Under the pieces are notes generated by a model, which ran no database searches, was not told the origin of the DNA, and saw nothing but the letters and a program-made list of their open reading frames with translations. From positions 1-35,606 of the forward strand of contig CAKZZR010000009.1 of NCBI GenBank assembly GCA_937885475.1: a stretch of DNA of 35,606 bases. Reading direction: 5' to 3'. Below, in pieces: positions 22,798 to 30,119 of the stretch. The DNA is from an uncultured Treponema sp. (GTDB lineage Bacteria > Spirochaetota > Spirochaetia > Treponematales > Treponemataceae). The translations under genes and the position numbers were made by a program. Each line of letters opens with the position of its first letter. Positions within the stretch are counted from its first letter, which is position 1.

Positions 22798-22826
22798 AGT
22801 ATATACAAAAGTGCATGAAAAATGAA
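22798..22826 (-). promoter_or_regulatory. Promoter for the HAD gene
   Basis: Read on the minus strand, TTCATT (22826-22821) and TATACT (22803-22798) are 17 bases apart. The predicted start coincides with the ATG at 22791. Confidence 0.5.
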
Positions 22827-22940
22827 TCGCGCCGTCCGCCTCTTTTTGCTTGCCATTTGTATTTTTTGGGATTAGGATAATTGAATACTCGTATATCGGA
22901 TTCAGAGTGAAATCATCATTTGGATTCAAAGGGGAACAAC

Positions 22941-23846
22941 ATGGGAATTCAATTAAAAGACGCTTATGGAAAATATTTTAATGAAATGCTTGGACTTTCC
23001 AAGGCGCCTGCAAAGATTGATACCTCAAACGTCTATCAGGAAGCCAACAAGGATTTGACCAAATACATGGAAATAATCCTTTCGGAAAATTTTTTGCCGG
23101 GTTCCGGCTTGGGGAATGTGGAGAACTTCAAGGCGTTTTACGATGCCGTTACAAAAGAAGGAAAGCGCGGCTTGATTCTTATGGAGCATTATACGAATCT
23201 TGATTTGCCCGCAATCATCTATCTCCTGAAAATTCAGGGTGAGGAATGGGCAAGGGATTTTTCTGAGCGCATTGTTGCCGTTGCCGGAATGAAACTGAAC
23301 GAGGCAAGTCCCGCCGTGCGCATTTGGACGGAAGGCTTTACCCGCGTCGTTATTTATCCTACCCGCAGTCTGGACAAGGTTGACGCGTCAAATGTAAGCG
23401 AGGAAGAAAAACTTGCCGAAGAAAAGAAGGCGCGGGCCATAAATCTTGCCGCAATGCGCGCCATGGACGACTGCAAGAAGCGCGGACAGGTTGTGCTTGT
23501 GTTCCCAAGCGGAACGCGTTACCGCCCAGGTCATCCAGAAACAAAAAAAGGTCTGCGCGAAATAGACAGCTATCTGCGTCTTTTTGACATCGTGCTTCCG
23601 ATTGCAATAAACGGAAACTGCCTGCGCATAAATCCAGAGAACGCCGAGGACATGCTTGCCGACATTGTGGAAAAAGACAAGGTTCTGCTTACCGCTCACC
23701 CGATTGTTGACTGCAAAGCATACCGTAAGTCCGTATTGGATTCTCTGCCCGCCGACGAGCCTGATCCAAAGCAGAAAACGATTGACGGCATTATGGACAT
23801 GCTTCAGAAGCTTCACGACGAGGTTGAGCCAGGTCGCCTTGCATAA
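22941..23846 (+). CDS. Glycerolipid acyltransferase (PlsB/PlsC superfamily)
   Basis: This 301-residue protein carries the glycerolipid acyltransferase motifs: H(X4)D as HYTNLD (His83, Asp88), then RVVIYPTRS, and FPSGTRYRPG, the EGTRS-type substrate-binding block. It probably adds an acyl chain to glycerol-3-phosphate or lysophosphatidate at the membrane face, in phospholipid synthesis; the length and the FPSGTR variant leave open which step. No membrane helix is evident, so a peripheral enzyme is likely. I chose the ATG at 22941, with AGGGGA at a good distance; an ATG seven codons upstream is a weaker choice. It ends six bases from the convergent radA gene. Confidence 0.72.
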   Translation: MGIQLKDAYGKYFNEMLGLSKAPAKIDTSNVYQEANKDLTKYMEIILSENFLPGSGLGNVENFKAFYDAVTKEGKRGLILMEHYTNLDLPAIIYLLKIQGEEWARDFSERIVAVAGMKLNEASPAVRIWTEGFTRVVIYPTRSLDKVDASNVSEEEKLAEEKKARAINLAAMRAMDDCKKRGQVVLVFPSGTRYRPGHPETKKGLREIDSYLRLFDIVLPIAINGNCLRINPENAEDMLADIVEKDKVLLTAHPIVDCKAYRKSVLDSLPADEPDPKQKTIDGIMDMLQKLHDEVEPGRLA

Positions 23847-23852
23847 GGCAGG

Positions 23853-25214
23853 CTAGCGGCTTCGCCCTCCAAAAATGCTTTTTACAAGCGTTTCTATATT
23901 CTTTACCTGCAGAACGCCTTCGGATTTTTCGCTGGCGTAGATGCGGGTAAAGCCAAGACTTTCTGCCGTCTTTGCGCGCTGTCTGAGCTTTGGCACCGCG
24001 CGGATTTCTCCGGCAAGGCTCAGCTCGCCGAATATGGCGGTGCCGTTGTCTACGGGAATGTCCGTCCGCGCCGAATACATTGCGACGGCAAGCGCCGCGT
24101 CAATCGCGCTTTCAGAAAGCCTGATTCCTCCCGCTACGTTTATGTAAATATCCTGCCCCAGAAATTGCAGGCCTGCGCGTTTTTCAAGGATTGCGGCAAC
24201 GCGGCTTACGCGGGCTGAATCGATTTTATCGCTGAATACGCGCGAAATTGCCGCCTTTGCCGGCGCGGTCAGGGCTTGAATTTCCACCAAAAACACACGG
24301 TTTCCCTCAAAAACGGCGGCACAGGCTACGCCTGCCGGCTGTACCTCTGCCCGCTCCGTCAGGAACATCGTCGCCGGGTTCAGCACCGGAACCAAACCGT
24401 TTTCTGTCATCGTAAAAATGCCAAGTTCGTCCACGGAACCAAAGCGGTTTTTCTGCGCGTGCAGGTACCGCACGTCGTTGTTGTTCCGCTCAAATGAAAT
24501 GACGGTGTCAACCATGTGCTCCATTGTTTTTGGACCGGCAATAGCGCCTTCCTTTGTAACGTGCGCGGTCATAATCATAACCGCGTCGCGCTCCTTTACC
24601 CAGCCCACAAGTTCGTTCGCACAGTATTTGAGCTGGTTGACTGTGCCGGGAACAATTCCTGCTTCTGCGGAATACACCGTCTGAATTGAATCTATGATTA
24701 CAAAAATAGGATTGAGCGTGTCCAGCGTTTTAAGAATGTCCTCAAGCCGCATGGTGCAGAGAACCTCAATTCCCTTGCAGTTAAGGCGGAGCCGTTCCGC
24801 GCGCTCCTTTATTTGCGCTGCCGACTCCTCTCCGGAAATGTAAAGGATTTTTCCGGGGCTGTGCTTTGCCATTTCTGCCGCCGTCTGAATGAGAAGCGTT
24901 GATTTTCCTATTCCCGGCTCGCCTCCCAAAAGAATTGCGGAGCGTTTTGTGGCTCCGCCGCCAAGCACGCGGTCAAATTCTGGAATTCCGGTGGTGATTC
25001 GTGCGGACTCCTGCGCATTCACGCTTTCCAGCGGAACCGGCTTTGCCCGCTCGCTGAGCGCGGCTTTTCCTGCGCCCGGTGTGGCGTTTGCGTCCACCAT
25101 GCATTCCTCAAAGGTGTTCCATTCCCCGCATTCCGGGCAGCGTCCAAGCCATCGTGGCTGACTGTATCCGCATGACGCGCATTTGTACATAATCGAACCG
25201 TTTTTCTTTGCCAT
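23853..25214 (-). CDS. radA: DNA repair protein RadA
   Basis: RadA is a RecA-like, DnaB-type helicase that aids branch migration in recombinational repair. The 453-residue protein begins with the C4 zinc finger (CASCGYSQPRWLGRCPEC), then the Walker A loop GGEPGIGKST, the RadA-specific KNRFG motif (QKNRFGSVDELGIF) and a C-terminal Lon-type domain (GIRLSESAIDAALAVAMYSAR). Length is standard. The ATG at 25214 gives the usual MAKK start and has GAGAGG upstream; an earlier in-frame ATG at 25235 adds seven residues. A small GGCGC/GCGCC stem (25229-25246) lies in the leader just before the Shine-Dalgarno. Same strand as the serine acetyltransferase gene upstream. Confidence 0.95.
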   Translation of the reverse strand: MAKKNGSIMYKCASCGYSQPRWLGRCPECGEWNTFEECMVDANATPGAGKAALSERAKPVPLESVNAQESARITTGIPEFDRVLGGGATKRSAILLGGEPGIGKSTLLIQTAAEMAKHSPGKILYISGEESAAQIKERAERLRLNCKGIEVLCTMRLEDILKTLDTLNPIFVIIDSIQTVYSAEAGIVPGTVNQLKYCANELVGWVKERDAVMIMTAHVTKEGAIAGPKTMEHMVDTVISFERNNNDVRYLHAQKNRFGSVDELGIFTMTENGLVPVLNPATMFLTERAEVQPAGVACAAVFEGNRVFLVEIQALTAPAKAAISRVFSDKIDSARVSRVAAILEKRAGLQFLGQDIYINVAGGIRLSESAIDAALAVAMYSARTDIPVDNGTAIFGELSLAGEIRAVPKLRQRAKTAESLGFTRIYASEKSEGVLQVKNIETLVKSIFGGRSR

Positions 25215-25291
25215 TCCGAACCTCTCTTGGCGCAAAAGAAAGCGCCCTGCTTATATAAAGAATTCCGCGGGGCGCTTCTGCAATCTTTTTG

Positions 25292-25313
25292 AAAAAAAAA
25301 TCGTTTTTTTTTT
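25292..25313. repeat. A9/T10 mirror tract between the serine acetyltransferase gene and radA
   Basis: Nine A residues (25292-25300), TCG, then ten T residues (25304-25313) form an A:T-only stem with a three-base loop. It lies after the serine acetyltransferase stop and could stop transcription on either strand only weakly, lacking a G+C stem. Homopolymers of this length are also prone to sequencing error and slippage. Confidence 0.4.
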
Positions 25314-25339
25314 GTTCTCACTCTGTTTGGGCGGACCCG

Positions 25340-26203
25340 CTACTTTATGGAAAGCCGCGTACCAGCAGGAACCGATTCCGTGACCCAGGTGTTTCCACCG
25401 ATTATCGAGCCGCGTCCGATAATGGTGTTTCCACCCAGAATTGTCGCCCCGGCGTAGATTGTTACGTCATCTTCTATAGTAGGGTGGCGCTTTTTGTTCA
25501 TCAGCTCTTTTTTTACGCTCAGCGCTCCCAGCGTTACGCCCTGATAGATTTTAACGTTGTTTCCGATTATCGTTGATTCGCCTATTACGACGCCGGTTCC
25601 ATGGTCAATGAAGAATGACTCGCCGATTGTCGCACCCGGGTTGATGTCTATTCCCGTGCGGCTGTGTGTGTATTCGCTCATTATGCGCGGAATGATGGGC
25701 ACTCCGTTCTTGCACAGGAAGTTTGCCACTCGGTAGGTGAGGATTGCCTGTAGTCCCGGGTATGAAACTATTACGTCCTCGTTGCTTTTTGCCGCCGGGT
25801 CGCCCTTGAACGCCGCCTCCACGTCGAGCATGAGCAGCCGCCGGATTTCGGGAAGCTCCTCTATGAGCGCAAAGGTTGTTGCCTCCGCAAGCTTAAAGCA
25901 GTTGGTGTCCTTCAGTTTTTCTGCATCGCCGTTGTTCTGGCATATTGTGTATGCCAGCGCCTTCTGAATTTCCTTTGTAAGCAGGGAGATGATGTTGTTC
26001 ACGCGGCGACCGGTTATGTAGCGTATGTCCGTCGGTCTTATTTCTTCCGCAATCTTGAATCCGGGGAATATGAGGCTCTGAAAATCGCTCAGCACATTTA
26101 TAACGTTCTCGCGGTTCGGAAAATTCTCAGACTCGCTGCGGTTTATTCCGCCGTATCGGTCGTAAGAGTCCAAAATTCCGTCTATAAGCATGTCTATATT
26201 CAT
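25340..26203 (-). CDS. Serine O-acetyltransferase, EpsC/CysE type
   Basis: The enzyme acetylates serine to O-acetylserine, the first step of cysteine synthesis. The 287-residue protein has an N-terminal helical domain (LDVEAAFKGDPAAKSNEDVIVSYPG spans its junction) and a C-terminal left-handed beta-helix of hexapeptide repeats, with the catalytic-site segment FFIDHGTGVVIGE and IYQGVTLGA. The extended N terminus fits the EpsC-type branch common in Bacteroidota and spirochaetes. I chose the ATG at 26203, with GAGGA five bases upstream; the longer form from 26224 starts upstream of this Shine-Dalgarno. The gene lies upstream of radA with about 125 bases between. Confidence 0.9.
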   Translation of the reverse strand: MNIDMLIDGILDSYDRYGGINRSESENFPNRENVINVLSDFQSLIFPGFKIAEEIRPTDIRYITGRRVNNIISLLTKEIQKALAYTICQNNGDAEKLKDTNCFKLAEATTFALIEELPEIRRLLMLDVEAAFKGDPAAKSNEDVIVSYPGLQAILTYRVANFLCKNGVPIIPRIMSEYTHSRTGIDINPGATIGESFFIDHGTGVVIGESTIIGNNVKIYQGVTLGALSVKKELMNKKRHPTIEDDVTIYAGATILGGNTIIGRGSIIGGNTWVTESVPAGTRLSIK

Positions 26204-26225
26204 AAAAATCCTCGCAATGCCCAAG

Positions 26226-26234
26226 ATAATACCA
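26226..26234 (-). promoter_or_regulatory. Extended -10 for the serine acetyltransferase gene
   Basis: On the minus strand this reads TGGTATTAT, an extended -10 (TGn plus TATTAT), about 22 bases before the ATG at 26203. The -35 region is poor. Confidence 0.45.
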
Positions 26235-26309
26235 TAAAAACATACTGAAAAACTAGGGCTGTGCGCCGTAAGTTTTTCGTAAAATTTGCAATATTTGCCT
26301 GAATTTCAA

Positions 26310-26338
26310 TTGACATAAAGGGCGCGGTTCTTTATAGT
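26310..26338 (+). promoter_or_regulatory. Strong promoter of the tRNA/secE/ribosomal/rpo operon
   Basis: TTGACA (26310-26315) is a perfect -35 and TATAGT (26333-26338) a good -10, 17 bases apart. Predicted start is about 26345, 33 bases upstream of tRNA-Thr. No other strong promoter is evident before rpoB, so it probably drives the whole downstream block. Confidence 0.8.
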
Positions 26339-26377
26339 TTTAGAACGCATTATCTGACGATAGTGGGGTGCGTTTTC

Positions 26378-26450
26378 GCCCTTGTAGCTCAGCTGGTAGA
26401 GCGCAGCCATGGTAAGGCTGAGGTCTGCGGTTCAAGCCCGCACGGGGGCT
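26378..26450 (+). tRNA. tRNA-Thr (GGT anticodon)
   Basis: A 73-base cloverleaf: acceptor GCCCTTG with CGGGGGC, D arm GCTC/GAGC, anticodon stem CAGCC/GGCTG around ATGGTAA (anticodon GGT) and T arm TGCGG/CCGCA with TTCAAGC. CCA is not encoded. It is the first gene of the operon, and rpmG follows 34 bases later. Confidence 0.97.
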
Positions 26451-26484
26451 GAGTTGATAAAAATACTTTCTGAGGAGTATAGAA

Positions 26485-26661
26485 ATGGCAAGTAAGAAAA
26501 AAGGTGCAGTAGAAATCATCGCTTTGCAGTGTTCTGAATGCAAACGTAAGAACTATACAACTTACAAAAACCGCAAGAATATCACTGGTAAGCTTGAGCT
26601 TAACAAGTACTGCCCGTTTGATCGCAAGCATACTTTGCACAAAGAAACAAAGGCTAAATAA
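26485..26661 (+). CDS. rpmG: 50S ribosomal protein L33
   Basis: The 58-residue protein starts MASKKKGAVEIIALQC and ends CPFDRKHTLHKETKAK, clear L33 features, in the usual place between tRNA-Thr and tRNA-Trp. The first zinc-ribbon pair CSEC (Cys16, Cys19) and Cys43 are present, but the fourth Cys position is Asp (CPFD rather than CPxC). Many L33 proteins have lost zinc ligands, so this is a partly degraded ribbon rather than a broken gene. GAGGAG lies at a good distance before the ATG. It binds the large subunit near the E site. Confidence 0.95.
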   Translation: MASKKKGAVEIIALQCSECKRKNYTTYKNRKNITGKLELNKYCPFDRKHTLHKETKAK

Positions 26662-26711
26662 TTTATTATTTTGTATATCTTCCGTTCGGTTGTGCCGGGC
26701 GGTGAATATAT

Positions 26712-26784
26712 AGGGCAGTAGTTCAGCTGGTAGAGCAGCGGTCTCCAAAACCGCCTGTCGTGGGTTCAAATCCTGCCTGCCCTG
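26712..26784 (+). tRNA. tRNA-Trp (CCA anticodon)
   Basis: A 73-base cloverleaf: acceptor AGGGCAG with CTGCCCT, D arm GTTC/GAGC, anticodon stem GCGGT/ACCGC around CTCCAAA (anticodon CCA) and T loop TTCAAAT. The discriminator is G, as expected for tRNA-Trp. The 3' CCA tail is not encoded. A tRNA-Trp directly before secE is a common arrangement. Confidence 0.97.
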
Positions 26785-26815
26785 ATACTTAAAACCTGAT
26801 TTAATTGGAGGAATT

Positions 26816-26998
26816 ATGTCAAAAGTAGGACAGTTTTTACGTGAAAGCAAAGCAGAATTGAAAAGGGTTGTATGGCCTTCACGCGAAGACGTTGTATCAT
26901 CAGTAAAAGTTGTCATCATTTCCACAATTATTATCGCAATTATTCTTGGTTTGTTGGATTTTGCATTTACAGAAGCGTTCCGCTTCATCATGAAGTAG
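26816..26998 (+). CDS. secE: Preprotein translocase subunit SecE
   Basis: The 60-residue protein is the minimal single-helix SecE: an amphipathic N-terminal helix with the conserved ELKRVVWPSREDVV, then one membrane helix (VVIISTIIIAIILGLLDFAF). It clamps SecY in the inner-membrane translocon. GGAGGA lies at a good distance before the ATG. nusG begins 11 bases after the stop, the classic secE-nusG pair. Confidence 0.96.
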   Translation: MSKVGQFLRESKAELKRVVWPSREDVVSSVKVVIISTIIIAIILGLLDFAFTEAFRFIMK

Positions 26999-27009
26999 AG
27001 TAGGAAAGT

Positions 27010-27567
27010 ATGTCAAAGTCTTGGTATGTGCTTCAGACGTTCGTAGGTCATGAGGCAAAGATTGAACGTGTAATCAGAACACTTCTTGATAAAAAAGATC
27101 TTGATTCAAATGTCGTTACCGATGTCCGTGTTCCGCTTGAGGAAGTTGTGGAAATTAAGGACGGAAAAAAGAAATCTAAGAATGTCAATTTTATGCCGGG
27201 CTATCTGCTGGTTGAGCTTGATTTGCCGGATATCGGCTGGAAAACGACTTGCTCTGCAATCCGCCGCGTACAGGGTGTAACTGGCTTTGTAGGAACGAAT
27301 CCTAATGAGCGTCCGCGCCCTATTTCTTCGGCAGAGGCAAAGAACCTTCTTCAGAAAATCGGCGTAATCAAAAGCGAGAAGCCTGTTAAAATCAAGCAGA
27401 GCTTTGCGGTTGGCGACGTGGTTAAAATTACGGACGGTCCGTTCGCAACCTTCAGTGGAAACATTGAGGAAGTCAACGACGAAAAGGACAAGTTGCGCGT
27501 AAACGTTCAGATTTTTGGACGCGCAACGCCGGTTGAAGTCAGCGTTCTTCAGGTTGAGCGCGTTTAA
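27010..27567 (+). CDS. nusG: Transcription antitermination factor NusG
   Basis: The 185-residue protein has the NGN domain (SWYVLQTFVGHEAKIERV at the start, MPGYLLVELDL in the middle, VTGFVGTNPNERPRPIS) and the C-terminal KOW domain (GDVVKITDGPFATFSGNIEEV). It binds RNA polymerase beta' clamp helices and Rho or S10. AGGA precedes the ATG. Length is standard and no insertion of the spirochaete or Thermotoga type is seen. It lies between secE and rplK in the usual order. Confidence 0.96.
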   Translation: MSKSWYVLQTFVGHEAKIERVIRTLLDKKDLDSNVVTDVRVPLEEVVEIKDGKKKSKNVNFMPGYLLVELDLPDIGWKTTCSAIRRVQGVTGFVGTNPNERPRPISSAEAKNLLQKIGVIKSEKPVKIKQSFAVGDVVKITDGPFATFSGNIEEVNDEKDKLRVNVQIFGRATPVEVSVLQVERV

Positions 27568-27679
27568 TTAGTCAAAAATTCAGGTGCTCGCATGCCAGTG
27601 CGGGCATTACCTGTCTTTGGGAGAATTGCAGGTCCGTTGGACAAAGGCAGTTCGCTATACCAATTTTAGGAGAATCACA
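27568..27679 (+). promoter_or_regulatory. rplK leader with two stem-loops
   Basis: One hairpin spans 27581-27613 (CAGGT/ACCTG outer, CTCGCA/TGCGGG inner); another spans 27615-27646 (CTTTG/CAAAG) enclosing GGGAG. Leaders of rplK-rplA operons often hold the mRNA site bound by protein L1 for autogenous control. The location and GGGAG-bearing stem fit that role, but I cannot confirm an L1 site from sequence alone. The rplK Shine-Dalgarno AGGAG follows at 27668-27672. Confidence 0.4.
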
Positions 27680-28111
27680 ATGGCAACAAAAAAGGTAACA
27701 GCCGTAATTAAATTGCAGTGCCCCGCTGGCGCAGCGACTCCGGCTCCACCGATTGGTCCTGCACTTGGACCTCATGGTGTTTCTGCACCAAAGTTTGTTC
27801 AGGAATTCAACGACAGAACTAAGAACATGGAAAAGGGACTCATCATCCCGGTAGTTCTGACCGTTTATGCTGACAAATCTTACACATTCATTCTTAAGAC
27901 TCCTCCGGCAGCTGTGCTTATCAAGAAGGCTCTTAAGCTTGACAAGGGTTCTGGAAACCCGCTTCGCGACAAGGTTGGAACTCTTTCTCAGAAAGACCTT
28001 GAGGAAATCGCAAAAACAAAGCTTCCTGACGTTAACGCTAACGATCTTGAGGCTGCAAAGAAAATCATTACCGGTACTGCGCGCAGTATGGGCGTAGAGG
28101 TGGAGCACTAA
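27680..28111 (+). CDS. rplK: 50S ribosomal protein L11
   Basis: The 143-residue protein has the Pro-rich N-terminal segment (CPAGAATPAPPIGPALGPHGV), the site of thiostrepton and L11-methylation effects, and the C-terminal rRNA-binding domain ending in GTARSMGVEV. The ATG at 27680 gives the standard start MATKKVTAVIKLQ with AGGAG upstream; an in-frame ATG at 27584 is in the leader hairpin region. It is followed one base later by rplA, so L11 and L1 are translated as a coupled pair. Confidence 0.97.
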   Translation: MATKKVTAVIKLQCPAGAATPAPPIGPALGPHGVSAPKFVQEFNDRTKNMEKGLIIPVVLTVYADKSYTFILKTPPAAVLIKKALKLDKGSGNPLRDKVGTLSQKDLEEIAKTKLPDVNANDLEAAKKIITGTARSMGVEVEH

Positions 28112-28112
28112 T

Positions 28113-28793
28113 ATGAAACATGGAAAACAGTATCGCGCATCCGCTGCAAAATTTGATTTGACAAAAAAATACACCGTTTCTGCTGCTTGTAAAATGGTAC
28201 AGGAAATGAAGTTCGCTAAGTTTGATGAGACCGTAGAGGCTCATATCAATCTGAAGATGGATAAATCCACTTCTGTTCGCGATACTTTGGTATTCCCGAA
28301 CCAGTTCAAGGGCGAAAAGAAAGTTTTGGTTTTCTGTAAGGACGACCGTGTGAAGGAAGCTCTTGATGCAGGTGCGGCTTTTGCAGGTTCTGACGAATAC
28401 ATCGAAAAGGTAAAGGGCGGTTGGCTTGATTTTGACATTGCCGTTGCTACTCCTGACATGATGAAGGACGTTGGTCGTCTTGGTATGGTATTGGGACGCA
28501 AGGGGCTTATGCCTAACCCAAAGACAGGAACTGTAACGAACGACATTACTGCTGCAATCAGCGAGCTTAAGAAAGGTCGTACAGAATACCGCGCAGACAA
28601 AACTGGTGTCGTTCACATTGCTGTAGGCAAAGTTTCTATGGATACTGCAAAAATTGCAGAGAACGTAAACGTATTGATTTCTGAGGTTGGAAAGAAGGCT
28701 CCTAACGGTGTCGTTTCTAACTTCATTCAGTCAGTATCCCTCAGTTCAACTATGGGCCCAGGCGTATGGGTTGACATGAAGGAAGGTGAATAA
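28113..28793 (+). CDS. rplA: 50S ribosomal protein L1
   Basis: The 226-residue protein carries the L1 signature (DFDIAVATPDMMKDVGRLG, LGRKGLMPNPKTGTV) and the C-terminal SVSLSSTMGPGVWVD. L1 forms the mobile stalk near the ribosomal E site and in many bacteria represses its own operon by binding the rplK leader. The ATG is one base after the rplK stop. Length is normal. Confidence 0.97.
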   Translation: MKHGKQYRASAAKFDLTKKYTVSAACKMVQEMKFAKFDETVEAHINLKMDKSTSVRDTLVFPNQFKGEKKVLVFCKDDRVKEALDAGAAFAGSDEYIEKVKGGWLDFDIAVATPDMMKDVGRLGMVLGRKGLMPNPKTGTVTNDITAAISELKKGRTEYRADKTGVVHIAVGKVSMDTAKIAENVNVLISEVGKKAPNGVVSNFIQSVSLSSTMGPGVWVDMKEGE

Positions 28794-28795
28794 TT

Positions 28796-29311
28796 ATGGC
28801 AATGATGGCTCGTAAAGTTCAGTCTGCTAAAACAGCAGCTATTGAAGAAGCAAAAAAGACATTTGCTGATTATAACAACTTCATTTTTGCAGATTACCGC
28901 GGAATGACTGTGGAGCAGATTTCAAGTCTCCGCAAAAAGCTCCGTGAGCAGAACGCCGTGCTTAAGGTTGTGAAGAACAACTTTGCCCGCATCGCGTTTG
29001 AGTCAATGGACATCAATGATGTTGCTGACTACCTTAAGGGTCCTACCGTAGTTGCAATGACAAAGGAAGATGCAAACGTTGTTGCTAAAACCTTGTTTGA
29101 CTTCGCGAAGGACGCTCCTGTTCTTACTGTAAAGGGTGCTTGTGTAGAAAAGGAAATCTTCGATGCTGCAAAAATCGAAGCTTTCTCAAAGGTTCCTGGA
29201 AAGAAAGAACTTATCGCTATGCTTATGTCTGCTATCAACGGTCCTGCTCGTCAGCTCGCCGCTACCATCAAGGCATACGCAGAAAAGAAAGAGGCAGAGG
29301 GCGGCAACTAA
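28796..29311 (+). CDS. rplJ: 50S ribosomal protein L10
   Basis: L10 anchors the L7/L12 dimers to the ribosome. The 171-residue protein shows FIFADYRGMTVEQISSLRKKLRE and KVVKNNFARIA near the N terminus and KELIAMLMSAINGPARQLAATIKA toward the end, the L12-binding helix. The ATG lies two bases after the rplA stop, with GGAAGG within the end of rplA as Shine-Dalgarno; two more Met codons follow at positions 3 and 4. Confidence 0.97.
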   Translation: MAMMARKVQSAKTAAIEEAKKTFADYNNFIFADYRGMTVEQISSLRKKLREQNAVLKVVKNNFARIAFESMDINDVADYLKGPTVVAMTKEDANVVAKTLFDFAKDAPVLTVKGACVEKEIFDAAKIEAFSKVPGKKELIAMLMSAINGPARQLAATIKAYAEKKEAEGGN

Positions 29312-29530
29312 GTTGCTTGGCAGTCTAGCTTCGTAATTGGTGATTGCGCAGGAGTGGCTCTTAAGTGCGCACTGTGAATCACCAGCTTGAGATTCTTTGA
29401 ATCTTAATACGCATTCAGGCTTCATAGCTGTCGACTGTTTGCGTTTGATTTGCAGACCTTTCGTATGATTGGCACTGCACGACCTTCGGGTTGAGATATT
29501 TTTTAATTACATATTTGTGAGGAAGACAAT
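29312..29530 (+). other. rplJ-rplL intergenic region with stem-loops
   Basis: This 219-base gap has no gene. GGTGATT (29339-29345) pairs with AATCACC (29377-29383) to enclose a smaller TGCGCA-bearing region, and AGATTC (29390-29395) pairs with GAATCT (29399-29404). No T-tract terminator is seen. The structure could stabilise the highly expressed rplL message or mark a processing site; GAGGA before rplL serves as Shine-Dalgarno. Confidence 0.45.
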
Positions 29531-29911
29531 ATGGCAGCATTAACAACAGATCAGATTTTGGACGCTATCTCTAGCATGACAGTTCTTGAGTGCTCAGAAC
29601 TCGTAAAGGCTATGGAAGAGAAGTTCGGTGTAACTGCAGCAGTTGCAGTAGCAGCGGCTCCGGCAGCAGGTGCAGCAGGTGCAGCAGCTGAAGAGCAGAC
29701 AGAGTTCACTGTAACTCTTGACAGCTTTGACGCAGCTAAAAAGATTCCGGTTATCAAGGCTGTTCGCGAAATCACAGGTCTTGGACTTGGTGAGGCAAAG
29801 GCTCTTGTTGAAGGCGCACCAAAGACTCTTAAAGAGGGCGTAAGCAAGGCTGACGCTGATGCAATGATTGCAAAGATTACAGAAGCTGGTGGTAAGGCTT
29901 CTAAAAAATAA
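29531..29911 (+). CDS. rplL: 50S ribosomal protein L7/L12
   Basis: The 126-residue protein has the N-terminal dimerisation helix (DQILDAISSMTVLECSELVKAMEEKFGV), an Ala-rich hinge (AAAPAAGAAGAAAEE) and the C-terminal domain (KIPVIKAVREITGLGLGEAKALVEGAP) that recruits translation factors. Strong codon bias and a clean Shine-Dalgarno fit high expression. A hairpin with T5 follows before rpoB. Confidence 0.98.
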   Translation: MAALTTDQILDAISSMTVLECSELVKAMEEKFGVTAAVAVAAAPAAGAAGAAAEEQTEFTVTLDSFDAAKKIPVIKAVREITGLGLGEAKALVEGAPKTLKEGVSKADADAMIAKITEAGGKASKK

Positions 29912-29938
29912 TTAGTGATTTTTGATTGCTAATTCAAC

Positions 29939-29971
29939 AAAAACTGCAAGGATTTTCGCCTTGCAGTTTTT
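29939..29971 (+). terminator. Attenuator-type terminator between rplL and rpoB
   Basis: AAAAACTGCAAGG (29939-29951) pairs perfectly with CCTTGCAGTTTTT (29959-29971) around a 7-base loop. As rpoB follows with no evident promoter in between, it probably attenuates read-through so that ribosomal proteins outnumber polymerase subunits; the stem is also symmetric for both strands. Confidence 0.85.
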
Positions 29972-30119
29972 GTCTGTTTAAACGTTTTTTTGTTCTTTTA
30001 AAAAATTATTATAAAAAGGTGCCTTTGTTCCCAAAATAAGGCCCATCAGCGGTTTCTGTGCTGTGCGGAGTTTCCTCATGTAGCAGATTCATGCTGAACA
30101 CACATTTTAGGGGGACCTG

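Noticed and set aside
22792..22929. Longer HAD protein starting at 22929 on the minus strand
   Set aside because: The extra 46 residues have no HAD similarity, and the promoter TATACT lies inside that extension.
27584..27679. Upstream ATG for rplK
   Set aside because: It would translate through the leader stem-loops; the canonical L11 start is at 27680.
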